From Arthrobacter crystallopoietes (GTDB lineage Bacteria; Actinomycetota; Actinomycetes; Actinomycetales; Micrococcaceae), in the NCBI RefSeq assembly GCF_017603825.1, contig NZ_CP072014.1, positions 4,092,001 to 4,156,000 of the forward strand: DNA of 64,000 nucleotides, written 5' to 3'. How positions within the stretch are numbered: the first letter of the stretch is position 1; every line of letters begins with the position of its first letter. Below, in pieces: positions 1-9,473 of the stretch. A program made the translations under genes and the position numbers. The notes below the pieces were generated by a model, which saw only the letters and a list, made by a program, of their open reading frames with translations, was not told the DNA's origin and searched no databases.

Positions 1-1526
1 GCCGGATCCTTGCCGGCAGCGGCAACGCCGTCTGCGGTCAGCTCTTCGGCTGCAGCTTCTGCGGCGGGCACTCCGCTCGAGCCTTCGGCGCTGTCCTTGA
101 CCAGCTCCACGATCTCGTCATAGCGCGGGCTGTTCATGAAGTTGTCCACGGAGACGTGCACCGCACTCGAGGTGACCGGGCGCGCGCGCTCGGTCAGGTC
201 CTGGTGGGTAACGACGACGTCGTACGTGTCGCTCAGATTGGCGATGGCCGAGTTGGTGACCTTCACGTCCGGGAAGCCGGCCGCCTTGATCTTGTTGCGC
301 AAAACAGAGGCGCCCATCGCGCTGGAGCCCATGCCAGCGTCGCACGCGAACACAATGTTCCGGATGGGACCGGCCAGGACTGCGGTGTCCCCGGTTCCTC
401 CGCCCAGGGCGGAAGCAACAGAGCTCTTCTTGCCCTTGAGCCCTTCCATTTTGGCGGTTGCCTCGCCGAGACCGTCCACGTCCGTGGTTTTGCTGGCCTT
501 CAGAATGACGGAAGCGATCAGGAAGGATACGGCCGCGGCAAGCACCACGGACAAAGTGACGCCGAAGTAGCTGTCGCTCGCCGTGGCCGCATAGACCGCG
601 AGAATGCTGCCGGGTGCTGCCGGCGAACGCAGGCCCGCACCGGTGAGCACCAGGGTGAAGATACCCGTCATGCCGCCGGCGATGGCAGCAAGAATGATGA
701 TCGGCTTCATCAGGACGTACGGGAAGTAGATCTCGTGGATACCGCCAACAAACTGGATCAGCGCGGCGCCGGGTGCAGACGCGCGGGCCAGCCCCTTGCC
801 GAAGACCATGTACGCGAGCAAGATACCCACGCCCGGGCCGGGGTTGGCCTCGAGCAGGAACAGGATGGACTTGCCTTCGGCGAGCGCCTGTTCTGTGGCG
901 AGCGGGGTCAGGATGCCGTGGTTGATGGCGTTGTTGAGGAACAGCACCTTGGCGGGCTCGATGAGGATGCTGGTCAGCGGCAAGAGGCCGTTATTGACCA
1001 GGAATTCGACGACGGCGGCTGCAGCGTTGCTGAAAATCGTCACTACGGGGCCAATCACCAGCATGCCGACAATGGCCATGATGGAGGCGAGAATGCCGGC
1101 AGAGAAGTTGTCTATCAGCATCTCGAAGCCCGGCTTGACCCGGCCTTCCCAGACCTTGTCCAGCTTCTTCATGATCCAGGCCGTCAGCGGACCCATGATC
1201 ATGGCGCCGATGAACATCGGGATATCGGTTCCCACGATGACCCCCATGGTGGCGGCAGCACCCACCACTCCGCCGCGGATGCCATGGACCATCCGGCCGC
1301 CGGTGTAGCCGATGAGCAGCGGCAGCAGGAAGGAGATCATCGGCCCGACCAGGGCTGCCAGTGTCTCATTCGGCAGGAACCCGTCGGGAATGAAGAGGGC
1401 TGTGATGATGCCCCAGGCGATGAAGGCCCCGATGTTGGGCATGATCATGCCGGAGAGGAAGGTGCCGAACTTTTGGACACCCACGCGCAAGCTTGTCTTG
1501 GGCCTCGCAGCGGTCTCTGTTGCCAT
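1..1526 (-). CDS. mtlA: Mannitol-specific PTS permease EIICB (partial, runs off the left edge)
   Basis: Membrane permease that imports mannitol and phosphorylates it to mannitol-1-phosphate. The N-terminal EIIC part opens with the MtlA signature MPNIGAFIAWGIITALFIP and contains NNAINHGI and GGIHEIYFPY, all seen in E. coli MtlA. The EIIB domain follows, with ACDAGMGSSAMGA and its phospho-accepting Cys at about residue 395. About 508 codons lie in the window and the C-terminus is outside it, so a fused EIIA domain cannot be judged. The ATG at 1526 is preceded by AGGA. It lies 64 nt downstream of the tetR-type gene in the same direction and is probably co-transcribed with it. Its phosphoryl donor chain needs enzyme I, but the adjacent ptsI is a relic. 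Confidence 0.93.
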   Translation of the reverse strand, partial: MATETAARPKTSLRVGVQKFGTFLSGMIMPNIGAFIAWGIITALFIPDGFLPNETLAALVGPMISFLLPLLIGYTGGRMVHGIRGGVVGAAATMGVIVGTDIPMFIGAMIMGPLTAWIMKKLDKVWEGRVKPGFEMLIDNFSAGILASIMAIVGMLVIGPVVTIFSNAAAAVVEFLVNNGLLPLTSILIEPAKVLFLNNAINHGILTPLATEQALAEGKSILFLLEANPGPGVGILLAYMVFGKGLARASAPGAALIQFVGGIHEIYFPYVLMKPIIILAAIAGGMTGIFTLVLTGAGLRSPAAPGSILAVYAATASDSYFGVTLSVVLAAAVSFLIASVILKASKTTDVDGLGEATAKMEGLKGKKSSVASALGGGTGDTAVLAGPIRNIVFACDAGMGSSAMGASVLRNKIKAAGFPDVKVTNSAIANLSDTYDVVVTHQDLTERARPVTSSAVHVSVDNFMNSPRYDEIVELVKDSAEGSSGVPAAEAAAEELTADGVAAAGKDP

Positions 1527-1590
1527 GTGAATTCCTAACGTGAGTCCCGCAGCGATGCGGGGTCAGCGGATACCTGTCGAAGGAGTGAGC

Positions 1591-2316
1591 TCATGCCGAG
1601 CTGCTCGATATTCTGTGGAGCCATTCGAGGAAGAGCCTCAATTCCGAGCCGGATAGTTGATCCGAATGCGAGGCCTGGAGGGCCGCATTCAGGGCGATGG
1701 CTGCAACGACAACGGAAGACTTGCCGGAGTCTTCCGCTGCAGCCGCATTGGCATGGTCGGCCGAGATAGCGGAGATCATGGAGTCCCTGGTCATGGTGGA
1801 CAATTCCAGGTTCCGCTCCTCGGCGGGTTCCGAGATGAGCATGAGGGTCACGCCCACGTTGGCCGCGAGGATGCTCCTTGCTGCCTCCCGCGGCGGCACA
1901 TTGAGCTTCCCCGCGATGGCCGCCTTGTTGAGCATCTCCTCCATGAGTGCCTCGGCATCTGCCACAAGGGCCGGGCGGCTCTCGGGGCGGATGTTCCCGA
2001 ACATCACCAGATAGAGGTGCGGCTGGCTCAGGCCGAACTGGACGTGGTTGTCCCACATCCGCCGAATGTCCTCCAGAGGATCCCCTGTCAGCGCAAATTT
2101 CCGCTCCCGCGCCACATACTCCTCGAACCCACCGGCAACGACGGCGTCGAAAAGGCCTTCCTTGGTGCCAAAGTGGTGATAGAGCGTAGGCGCCGTAACG
2201 CCGGCCAGTTTCGTGATCTGTCGGGTAGAGACCGCCGAGCCCTGCGCATCCGCCAACAGCTCGGCAGCCGCACGGAGCAACCGGGTTTTCGCCGGAAGCC
2301 GGTCCTCGACACTCAT
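1591..2316 (-). CDS. TetR/AcrR-family transcriptional regulator
   Basis: DNA-binding repressor of 241 aa. The first 65 residues carry the TetR helix-turn-helix (TRQITKLAGVTAPTLYHHFG, then TKEGLFDAV). The rest is a helical ligand-binding domain that I cannot assign to a ligand. It lies directly upstream of mtlA and divergent from the ptsI relic, so control of mannitol or PTS genes is the natural inference. A perfect 15-bp palindrome sits 19 bp upstream of the start and is the likely autoregulatory operator. The family is certain; the target is inferred. Confidence 0.88.
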   Translation of the reverse strand: MSVEDRLPAKTRLLRAAAELLADAQGSAVSTRQITKLAGVTAPTLYHHFGTKEGLFDAVVAGGFEEYVARERKFALTGDPLEDIRRMWDNHVQFGLSQPHLYLVMFGNIRPESRPALVADAEALMEEMLNKAAIAGKLNVPPREAARSILAANVGVTLMLISEPAEERNLELSTMTRDSMISAISADHANAAAAEDSGKSSVVVAAIALNAALQASHSDQLSGSELRLFLEWLHRISSSSA

Positions 2317-2334
2317 AGCCGCTACCCTAGCACC

Positions 2335-2349
2335 TATAGCGCCGCTATA
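2335..2349. promoter_or_regulatory. Candidate TetR-family operator (15-bp palindrome)
   Basis: TATAGCG-C-CGCTATA is a perfect inverted repeat with a one-base centre, in the short gap between the divergent tetR-type gene and the ptsI relic. A smaller related palindrome, TAGC-C-GCTA, overlaps the tetR start codon at 2316-2324. Size and position fit a TetR-family autoregulatory operator. Binding is inferred. Confidence 0.55.
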
Positions 2350-2399
2350 TGAAGTGAATCACAGGATTTTGCGGGCCGCAGTCTCCACCTTCGAGACTT

Positions 2400-4081
2400 T
2401 TTGGAGTAAGCGTCAGGCCCCGCCGCTTCACCAGCACCGTCCAACAGATGGCTAAACCCAATCAGAGAGCCGACGATCGGCGAGCGCCTCAATGCCTAGA
2501 CCAGCACGGAGGACGCCGTCACCAGCCTCAAACGGGTGCGAAAGCCGTGCACGACGAGCTCAAGGCCCGGGCGGAGACGGCACGGCCGTACAGGATGCCA
2601 CCGCCCTGATGGCCACGGACACCATGCTGCTGAAGTCGGCCGCCAAACTCATCAACTCGGGCACTTCGGCGGAGCGCGCCATCTGGAAAGCAGGAGCCAC
2701 CATTGCCGAAACGCAGCACAGTCTAGGCGGCTACATGGCCGAACGCGCCACGGATGTCCTCGACGTCCGAGCCCGGGTCGTCACCCAACTGCGCGTAGTT
2801 CCCGCCCCGGCACGCCGGCCTCGGACAAGCCCGTCATCCTGGTGGCCGAGGACCTGGCCCCGGCCGACACTGCGACGCTGGACCCGACGTCGTGCTCGCG
2901 CTCGTGATCTCAGGCGGTGGGCCGCAGTCCCACACTGCCATCATCGCCCGCTCGCTCGGGCTGCCCGCTGTCGTCGCCGCTCCCGGCGTGGACGAACTAT
3001 CAGACGGCACGGAAGTCTTTGTGGACGGTGCCGCCGGCAGCGTTACGGTTGACCCGTCGGAGGAACAGCACGCCGCCGCCAGGGCCTGGGCCGACACTGC
3101 GGCCACCCTTGCCGTCTTTGACGGCAACGGCACGACGGCGGACGGCCACTTGATCCCGCTCCTCGCCAATGTGGGTGGAGCCAAGGACGCGGTGGCTGCC
3201 GTAGCGCTGGGAGCCCAAGGCGTGGGACTCTTTCGCACGGAATTCTGCTTCCTCGATCGCGACACCGAACCGAGCGTCGAGGAACAAGCTGCCGCCTATC
3301 AGGGCGTTTTCGACGCCTTTCCCGGGAAGAAGGCAGCGCTCCGGACGCTCGATGCCGGGCCGACAAGCCACTGCCGTTCCTCACCGACGCCACCGAGCCC
3401 AACCCGGCCCTCGGCGTCCGCGGCTACCGCACCGACTTCACCAACCCCGGGGTGCTGGAGCGCCAGCTGGATGCAATTGCCGAAGCCGCGGCGGCCTCGT
3501 CGGCTGATGTGTGGGTGATGGCCCCGATGATTTCGACGGCGGCCGCAGCCGCGTGGTCTGCCTCGCTGTGCGCCGCCGCCGGACTCCGGACGCCCGGGTC
3601 ATGGTGGAAGTTCCGTCCGCCGCACTGACCGCAGCCTCGGTGCTTCGCCACCTGGGCTTTGCATTCATCGGCACTAACGACCTGACCCAGTACGCCATGG
3701 CCGCGGACCGGCAACTCGTTCCCTTGCCCAGCTCGATTCCCCGTGGTAGCCAGCCGTGCTGCGCCTCATCCAGCTGACGGTGGCGGGTACCGTGGCGGAA
3801 GGCAATGGCAAACCTGGAGGCGTCTGCGGTGAGGCGGCTGCAGATCCGGCCCCCGCCGTCGTGCTGGTTGGACTGGGCGCTTCGACGCTCTCGATGACCC
3901 CGCGTTTCCTGGCCACCGGCGGGATTGAAGTCGGTCACCCTGGAACAGGCGCAGGAGCTGCCCCGTCTGGCCCTGACCGCCCCCGACGCGCTCGATGCGA
4001 GGTCCTGCGTCCGCGCCAATCTGCCCGACTCGAAGAACTCGACCTACAACGCCGCCACTGCCATTATCGCCAGCCGCCCTG
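2400..4081 (+). pseudogene. ptsI: Decayed ptsI, PTS enzyme I relic
   Basis: Remains of phosphoenolpyruvate-protein phosphotransferase, which starts the PTS phosphoryl relay. Recognisable blocks occur in the correct order but in different frames. An N-terminal trace is at about 2400-2560. Helical domain: LMATDTMLLKSAAKLI, then GYMAERATDVLDVRARV. Phospho-His region: GGGPQSHTAIIARSLGLPAV. PEP-binding domain: GVGLFRTEFCFLDRD. Later blocks are ALGVRGYRTDF, VMVEVPSAALTAASVLRHLG, FIGTNDLTQYAMAADRQ and GGVCGEAAADP. At least five frame changes and missing segments prevent any full-length product. The neighbouring frames are intact, so these are real lesions rather than poor sequence. The gene is divergent from tetR-mtlA, so it once formed a mannitol PTS unit with them. 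Confidence 0.9.
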
Positions 4082-4339
4082 ACCCTCAGCCCTAGTCAGT
4101 ACCTGCTCTGCTGCCAAAAAGTGACGAGATTATGATAACGGTTTCATAACGGCTGCGAACAAGGCTGGTGAAACCTTCCACTTACCCCTTACGATATTCT
4201 CGGTTGGGGGCGATCAAACAACTCCTTTCGAGACTTCCCTCTCGAGATAGTTGGGGGCAATTTCTGCAAAACCTCCTGCCATTGGTCTATATCCGTCCAA
4301 TGGCCTTTATGGTCATTTGCTTTTCAGGAGTTGAATCTC
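4082..4339 (+). promoter_or_regulatory. Leader/promoter region of the Tad locus
   Basis: AT-richer 258-bp gap between the ptsI relic and flp. It holds a near-perfect direct repeat, GTTGGGGGC(G/A)AT, at 4203-4214 and 4250-4261. An 8-bp hairpin, GCCATTGG/CCAATGGC with an 11-nt loop, lies at 4278-4304, about 36 nt before the pilin ATG. A TACGAT hexamer at 4190-4195 could be a -10 element but has no convincing -35. I place the locus promoter here with low precision. Confidence 0.4.
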
Positions 4340-4561
4340 ATGCTCGGACTTTACATGAACGCGCGCAATTTCGTTTCCACCCGTCTTTCCCGCGAGGAAA
4401 AAGGAGCTACAGCCGTCGAATACGGCATCATGGTCGCACTCATCGCCGTGGTCATTATTGTCGCGGTTAACCTCATCGGTGGTTCCCTAAGCGATGCTTT
4501 CGACGGTGTCGCATGCGAACTCGACAAAACCGGCGCTACCGCTGCAGGCAAGACCTGCTAG
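4340..4561 (+). CDS. flp: Flp-type pilin (Tad pilus major subunit)
   Basis: Small 73-aa class III prepilin. After a basic leader comes KGATAVEYGIMVALIAVVII. The prepilin peptidase site follows Gly22, with Glu at +5 of the mature protein, as in Flp pilins, and then a single hydrophobic helix that both spans the membrane and packs the pilus. The C-terminus has a Cys pair (ACELDK...KTC) that may form a disulfide. The ATG at 4340 is chosen because AGGAG lies 9 nt upstream; the in-frame TTG at 4331 touches the AGGAG directly. It is the first gene of the Tad locus. Confidence 0.93.
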   Translation: MLGLYMNARNFVSTRLSREEKGATAVEYGIMVALIAVVIIVAVNLIGGSLSDAFDGVACELDKTGATAAGKTC

Positions 4562-4660
4562 CAGCCTTAATCGAAGGCATCCGTCCGCCTCTGTGTGGCA
4601 ACGGCTGTGGGGCGGGTTTCCGCTCGTCCCGCAGCTTCCGCAACGATTGAAAGGCTCAAG

Positions 4661-5065
4661 ATGCGCGAGTCATCCGAGCGCGGGGCTGTGGCAATCGAAT
4701 TTGCAATCCTACTTCCGATTCTCTTATTCCTTTTCTTAGGAATTATCGAATTCGGGCGCGCATACAACGCCCAAATTACACTGTCACAAGGTGCTCGAGA
4801 AAGTGTCCGGGTCATGGCTATAGCTGACGACAATGTAGCTGCCCGCAGCGCCGCAACGCGCTCGTCAGGGTTGCTTGACCCCACACTAATGACGATTGAC
4901 ATTACGGCACAAGATCCAAGAGACCCGTCAGGAACAGTGATCGTTGATGATTGTAGGCCTGAACATGATGTCACTGTCCAGATTGAATACGATCTCGCTT
5001 CCATAACAGGATTTTTCAATGCTTATAAGATAAGAGGCATCGGAACGATGAGATGCGGCGGGTAG
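4661..5065 (+). CDS. tadE: TadE-like pseudopilin
   Basis: 134-aa minor pilin-like protein. The N-terminus ERGAVAIEFAILLPILLFLF is the TadE prepilin motif, with the processing Gly and a Glu at +5, leading into a hydrophobic helix and then FGRAYNAQITLSQGARESVR, typical of TadE. The extracellular part is short. The ATG at 4661 follows AAAGG by 6 nt; the more upstream in-frame ATG at 4595 gives an extra 22 residues with no pilin character. The final 13 bases overlap the start of tadG. Base composition is markedly low: 21 of 60 G/C in 4981-5040. Confidence 0.85.
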   Translation: MRESSERGAVAIEFAILLPILLFLFLGIIEFGRAYNAQITLSQGARESVRVMAIADDNVAARSAATRSSGLLDPTLMTIDITAQDPRDPSGTVIVDDCRPEHDVTVQIEYDLASITGFFNAYKIRGIGTMRCGG

Positions 5066-6069
5066 GTGAGGCATCCGAGTCTCAGCGGGGCGCTGTCGGA
5101 GTCGTGGTAGCACTTTTGTTAGTAGCTCTGCTCGGCTTCGCAGCGCTCGCTTTGGATATCGGACGAATTTATGCCGAGAAGGCACAGTTGCAGAACGGAG
5201 CTGATGCCGCCGCACTTGGCGTAGCTCAAATATGCGCAGCAAATTCGGCGGATACAAGATGTGAGACTATGTCCAGCGTCGGCAAAATGCTCACAAGTGC
5301 GAATGCGAATGACGGTCTCAGTGAACTTCAAGAGCTCGTCGTCGAAAAATCAGTTGGGTCAGTCACGGTTAGAACTGACGCTCATGAGCCAGGCCATGAA
5401 CCAAACAGCATTACGATGCTGTTCGCACCTGTATTCGGGATCGAGTTCATTTCGGTGAATGCCTCTGCCGTGGCGCGTTGGGGAGGGCCTTCCGCAGGTT
5501 CGGCCCCTTTCTCAATCGCCTTCTCTCAATGCGAGATCGATTCAGGACCGTCCGATGACGGTTCTTTGCAGTTCCTACGAGCCCATGGTGTTGGTTCCAA
5601 TGACAAGGCCTGTACATCGACATCTTCTGGTCAAGAACTTCCTGGCGGCTTCGGCTGGTTAGTTCAAGAACCAAAACTCTCTTGCAGTGTCAGCATCACG
5701 CTGTCAAGCCCACTAGAAACCGGAGATCCCGGCAGCAACTTCAAAACCGGTTGTGAGGCTGTTCTTGAATATTGGAAGAAGCAACTCGAAAAGGGCGAAC
5801 CAGTTATAGCGTTCTTCCCCGTATTCGACAAGATCGTCAACGGGCAGTATCGAATCGAGGCATTTGCCGCCTTTGATGTTCGGGGCTGGAATTTCTACAA
5901 CGGCACCGGCAAGTTCGCCCTTTCTGAAGCTCAGCCCTACATGCCGTCTTCTGGTTACAGCGAGACTGGGTTTATCGGAAAGTTCGTCGAATATGTCGCA
6001 ATCGATGACAGCATGGAATTTGGCGGTAGTACAAAATACGGCGCCAAAATCGTATCGCTCACTGAGTGA
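5053..6069 (+). CDS. tadG: TadG-like Flp pilus assembly protein
   Basis: 338 aa. The N-terminal Tad domain (RGAVGVVVALLLVALLGFAA, then LDIGRIYAEKAQLQNGADAA) matches the TadE/G-like family: a membrane anchor followed by the conserved Asp/Gln/Asn/Ala surface. The remaining 270 residues are predicted extracellular. They contain several Cys (for example FSQCEID, NDKACTS, KLSCSVS, KTGCEAV) that could pair as disulfides. I do not recognise a von Willebrand domain in this part. It overlaps tadE by 13 nt and is followed closely by cpaB. Codon use is less GC-biased than in the housekeeping genes. Confidence 0.8.
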   Translation: MRRVGEASESQRGAVGVVVALLLVALLGFAALALDIGRIYAEKAQLQNGADAAALGVAQICAANSADTRCETMSSVGKMLTSANANDGLSELQELVVEKSVGSVTVRTDAHEPGHEPNSITMLFAPVFGIEFISVNASAVARWGGPSAGSAPFSIAFSQCEIDSGPSDDGSLQFLRAHGVGSNDKACTSTSSGQELPGGFGWLVQEPKLSCSVSITLSSPLETGDPGSNFKTGCEAVLEYWKKQLEKGEPVIAFFPVFDKIVNGQYRIEAFAAFDVRGWNFYNGTGKFALSEAQPYMPSSGYSETGFIGKFVEYVAIDDSMEFGGSTKYGAKIVSLTE

Positions 6070-6092
6070 TTCGTAAGTTGGGGGAAATAATC

Positions 6093-6830
6093 ATGAAATC
6101 TCGTTTGCTGGCTGGCTTCCTTGCCGTCGTGCTCGCCCTGGTCGGAGGTTTACTCGTCTTCGCATATGCGGGAAATGCAAACGACAGGGCCATGGCGGAA
6201 ATGGAGCCGGCAAATGTCCTAGTCGTTGCTTCACAGGTCCCTGCAGGCACTGCCGTCGAAGCCCTGGGAGAATACGTCCAGACAACGTCCCTTCCTAGCA
6301 CCGCCATTGCTGCTTCTGCAATCAGAGATTTGTCAGGGTTCGAGGGCAAAGTTACCGCCGTGGATCTAGTGCCTGGCGAGCAGTTGCTTGCTGAGCGTAT
6401 GGTCGCTCCCGAAGACTTGACGGGCGGCACAATCGAAGTGCCGAAGGGGTTGCAGGAGGTGTCCTTTCAACTGGAACCTCAGAAAGTTGTAGGCGGACGC
6501 CTCGTTCCAGGAGACCACGTGGGGATATTCATCTCCTTCGATGGTGGTGCGTTAGAGGATGCTCCTGAAGAACAGACAACGCAGTTAGTACTTCGCAAGG
6601 TCCTAGTGACTGCTGTCCAACGTGCTCCTGAGGTTGTATCGGAAAGTGCCGAGGAAGCGGCGCAAGCCCTCCCTCAGGGTTCCCTCCTTCTAACTGTCGC
6701 GGTCGATGATCTTCAGGCGCAGAAAATTGTTTTTGCCGCTGAATTTGCGAAACTTTGGTTGAGCAAGGAACCGAGTGATGCCAAGGAAAGCAAATCGGAA
6801 GTAGTACAAAAGACGAAGGTATACCGATGA
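6093..6830 (+). CDS. cpaB: CpaB/RcpC-like Flp pilus assembly protein (SAF domain)
   Basis: 245 aa. An N-terminal membrane anchor (KSRLLAGFLAVVLALVGGLL) is followed by a SAF domain, recognised from VLVVASQVPAGTAVEALGEY and VDLVPGEQLLAERMV, and a second beta-rich domain around GTIEVPKGLQEVSF. In diderms RcpC works with the secretin RcpA. This locus has no secretin, so CpaB must serve a cell-wall or inner role, as in other monoderm Tad systems. The ATG at 6093 is preceded by a GGGGGA Shine-Dalgarno; it is preferred over the upstream in-frame start. It overlaps the next gene by 4 nt (ATGA). Confidence 0.85.
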   Translation: MKSRLLAGFLAVVLALVGGLLVFAYAGNANDRAMAEMEPANVLVVASQVPAGTAVEALGEYVQTTSLPSTAIAASAIRDLSGFEGKVTAVDLVPGEQLLAERMVAPEDLTGGTIEVPKGLQEVSFQLEPQKVVGGRLVPGDHVGIFISFDGGALEDAPEEQTTQLVLRKVLVTAVQRAPEVVSESAEEAAQALPQGSLLLTVAVDDLQAQKIVFAAEFAKLWLSKEPSDAKESKSEVVQKTKVYR

Positions 6831-8023
6831 GCCGCTTCCTTTTCATCGGCTCAGATGACTCCTTCGAGGAGAAGCTTCGACTGGCTGTAGCTGGCGGGCT
6901 GCCGGGTGACGTGGCAAGAGTCAGTTCGAGCACCGCCATGAGGGAGGCACAACAGCTGCTATCTCTGGTGGCGGATAATCGACCCGAAGTGATTATCCTT
7001 GGCCCCGATCTCGTGACAGAGGACGCATTGAGACTCGCGATGGTTCTAGACGTCCAGTTCCCTGGACTAAGCGTCGTCCTAGTCGCCGAAACGACCCCTG
7101 AACTCGTTCTCCAGGCAATGCGTTCCGGCGTCCGGGACGTCATGAGTCCACTAGCCGACATACCGTCGATCCGGATCCTATTGGAGCGGGCGGGTCACGT
7201 TTTCGCCAGTAGATACCGATCAGGGTCTCAAGGGACGATGCCACCCAGCGAACTGGGGCTCGTGATTGGTGTGTTTTCGCCAAAGGGCGGTGTCGGCAAA
7301 ACGACCATAGCCACCAACCTCGCCGTCGGGCTCGGCAAAGTAGCCCCGATGAATGTCGTCATTGTGGATTTGGATCTGCAGTTCGGCGATGTCGCTTCGG
7401 GCCTCTACCTGAACCCTGAGCACACCATGACAGACGCCGTCTCGAATTCTGCGAGCCAGGATTCCATGGTGCTCAAGGCATTCCTGACCGTTCACCCGGC
7501 GAACATCTACGCATTGTGCGCGCCGCGGGATCCAGTATCTGCCGATTTGATAACGGCCGATCAAATTACGCACGTGCTACAGCAACTGACAGCACAGTTC
7601 AAATATGTGATCGTCGATACCGGTCCTGGACTGACCGAACATACATTGGCTGCTCTTGAGCAGTGCACGGACGCAGTCTGGGTTGCGGGAATGGACGTTT
7701 CCAGTGTAAGAAGCCTTCGTACTGGACTTGACGTCCTGAGGAAGCTTGAGCTTACGCCAGAAAACCGCCATGTGGTCCTAAACTTTGCGGATGCGAAGTC
7801 CGGTTTGAGCGTTCAAGACATCGAAGCGAGTCTCGCTGCTCCGATCGATATTGCAATCCCACGTTCCAAGGCTCTGTCGTACTCGACAAATCGTGGGATT
7901 CCAGTATTACAGGACGATGCGAAAGATCCTGCGACGAAAAGTCTGAAAGCTCTTGTGCAGCGATTTGATCCGAAAACGAAGGAGAAACGGCGCAAGCAGC
8001 ATCGAAGGGCGGTTGTCCAATGA
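6827..8023 (+). CDS. tadZ: TadZ/CpaE-like MinD-family ATPase
   Basis: 398 aa. Residues 1-130 form a receiver-like domain without a clear phospho-Asp pocket. Residues 144 onward are a ParA/MinD ATPase with the deviant Walker A KGGVGKTT at 153-160, VIVDLDLQFGDV, and VDTGPGLTEHTLAALEQ as the Walker B region. TadZ proteins localise the pilus machine at the cell pole or membrane. The C-terminus is very basic (KTKEKRRKQHRR). It overlaps cpaB and tadA by 4 nt each, showing tight translational coupling. Confidence 0.88.
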   Translation: MSRFLFIGSDDSFEEKLRLAVAGGLPGDVARVSSSTAMREAQQLLSLVADNRPEVIILGPDLVTEDALRLAMVLDVQFPGLSVVLVAETTPELVLQAMRSGVRDVMSPLADIPSIRILLERAGHVFASRYRSGSQGTMPPSELGLVIGVFSPKGGVGKTTIATNLAVGLGKVAPMNVVIVDLDLQFGDVASGLYLNPEHTMTDAVSNSASQDSMVLKAFLTVHPANIYALCAPRDPVSADLITADQITHVLQQLTAQFKYVIVDTGPGLTEHTLAALEQCTDAVWVAGMDVSSVRSLRTGLDVLRKLELTPENRHVVLNFADAKSGLSVQDIEASLAAPIDIAIPRSKALSYSTNRGIPVLQDDAKDPATKSLKALVQRFDPKTKEKRRKQHRRAVVQ

Positions 8024-9471
8024 AGCTCTCCGACCGTATGAATTCAGCGCTCAAGCAGCAACAACTCGTCCATGAGTCGTCCGGGGAATCGACAAATGCA
8101 GCGGTACCTGCAGCGCTGGTTGAAGTAGCCGTCAAGTCTGCAGCCGCTGCCCCCGCAACTATTGATATTACTGCGGTGCCCATTGATGCGCTGTCAGGGC
8201 TCAAACGCCGGGCCGCGAATTCTCTGTTTGACCGAATGGGTGCCCGGTTCAATGATTCGACCCTGAGCGAAGAGGATCTGCGTGCTGCTGCGCGCGAAGA
8301 GCTCGGTCAGATTATTGACGAGGAACAAGTCCCACTCTCTGCCGACGAACGACGTCGCCTTATCAGAGATGTCGCTGACGATGTCATGGGTTACGGCCCG
8401 TTGCAACGCTTCCTAGATGATCCAAGCGTCACAGAAATCATGGTGAATCGCATGGATCAGATTTACGTGGAACGTAAAGGGCTCGTGACTTTGACGGACG
8501 GCCGATTCAGCTCAGAGGAGCACCTGCGGAAGGTCATTGAGCGTATCGTGTCGAAAGTAGGACGCAGAATCGATGAGTCCTCGCCACTTGTGGATGCGCG
8601 TCTCGAAGATGGCTCACGTGTGAATGCTGTCATCCCGCCACTGGCAGTCAACGGGTCGTCCCTGACTATTCGTAAGTTCAGCAAGGTTCCACTGACGGTC
8701 CAAAACCTAATCGATTTCGGAACGATGACGCCGGAGATGGCCGAGCTATTGGATGCCTGCGTCAAAGCCAAACTAAACATTATCGTTTCCGGCGGTACCG
8801 GAACGGGTAAGACTACTTTGCTGAACGTTCTATCCTCGTTCTTGCCTGCAACTGACCGGATCGTCACTATTGAAGACGCTGTTGAGCTGCAGATTCAGCA
8901 GCAGCACGTGGTCCGTTTGGAGAGCCGGCCGCCTAACACCGAGGGGAAAGGCGCGGTGACCATCCGTGATCTGCTGCGAAACTCACTGCGAATGCGTCCG
9001 GACCGCATCGTGGTCGGGGAGGTCCGCGGCGGAGAATCCCTGGACATGCTCCAAGCCATGAATACCGGTCACGACGGTTCCCTTTCCACGGTGCACTCGA
9101 ACTCGCCACGCGACGCGGTCGCCCGGCTGGAAACACTAGTTCTCATGGCCGGCATGGACCTGCCACTCCGAGCCATTAGGGAGCAGATAGCCTCCGCTGT
9201 CGACTTGATCATCCAGATTGCGCGCCTGCGCGATGGCACACGGCGGATCACCCATGTCACCGAGGTTCAGGGTATGGAAGGTGATGTAGTCACCCTCCAA
9301 GATGCCTTTGTTTTTGACTATTCTGCTGGTGTTGACGCTCACGGCAGATTCCTTGGCAAGCCTGTTCCAACTGGCATCCGTCCACGCTTCATCGAACGTT
9401 TTGAGGACATGGGTATAAAGGTCTCGCCAGCAGTCTTTGGAAGTGCGATGAGCGCGCCAGGCGGGCACTGA
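8020..9471 (+). CDS. tadA: TadA/CpaF secretion ATPase
   Basis: 483-aa hexameric motor that powers pilus assembly. The N-terminal 100 residues are variable. They are followed by the CpaF domain ([19 protein letters not shown]), Walker A GGTGTGKT at 258-265, an Asp box around TIEDAVEL, the Walker B region [11 protein letters not shown] at 329-339, and the His box [11 protein letters not shown] at 351-361. All catalytic elements are intact, so the motor should be active. It is coupled to tadZ by a 4-nt overlap and to tadB by a 2-nt gap. Confidence 0.95.
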   Translation: MKLSDRMNSALKQQQLVHESSGESTNAAVPAALVEVAVKSAAAAPATIDITAVPIDALSGLKRRAANSLFDRMGARFNDSTLSEEDLRAAAREELGQIIDEEQVPLSADERRRLIRDVADDVMGYGPLQRFLDDPSVTEIMVNRMDQIYVERKGLVTLTDGRFSSEEHLRKVIERIVSKVGRRIDESSPLVDARLEDGSRVNAVIPPLAVNGSSLTIRKFSKVPLTVQNLIDFGTMTPEMAELLDACVKAKLNIIVSGGTGTGKTTLLNVLSSFLPATDRIVTIEDAVELQIQQQHVVRLESRPPNTEGKGAVTIRDLLRNSLRMRPDRIVVGEVRGGESLDMLQAMNTGHDGSLSTVHSNSPRDAVARLETLVLMAGMDLPLRAIREQIASAVDLIIQIARLRDGTRRITHVTEVQGMEGDVVTLQDAFVFDYSAGVDAHGRFLGKPVPTGIRPRFIERFEDMGIKVSPAVFGSAMSAPGGH

Positions 9472-9473
9472 TC

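Noticed and set aside
156-1538. 460-codon plus-strand frame opposite mtlA
   Set aside because: The minus strand encodes an unmistakable MtlA; the opposite frame is low-complexity shadow.
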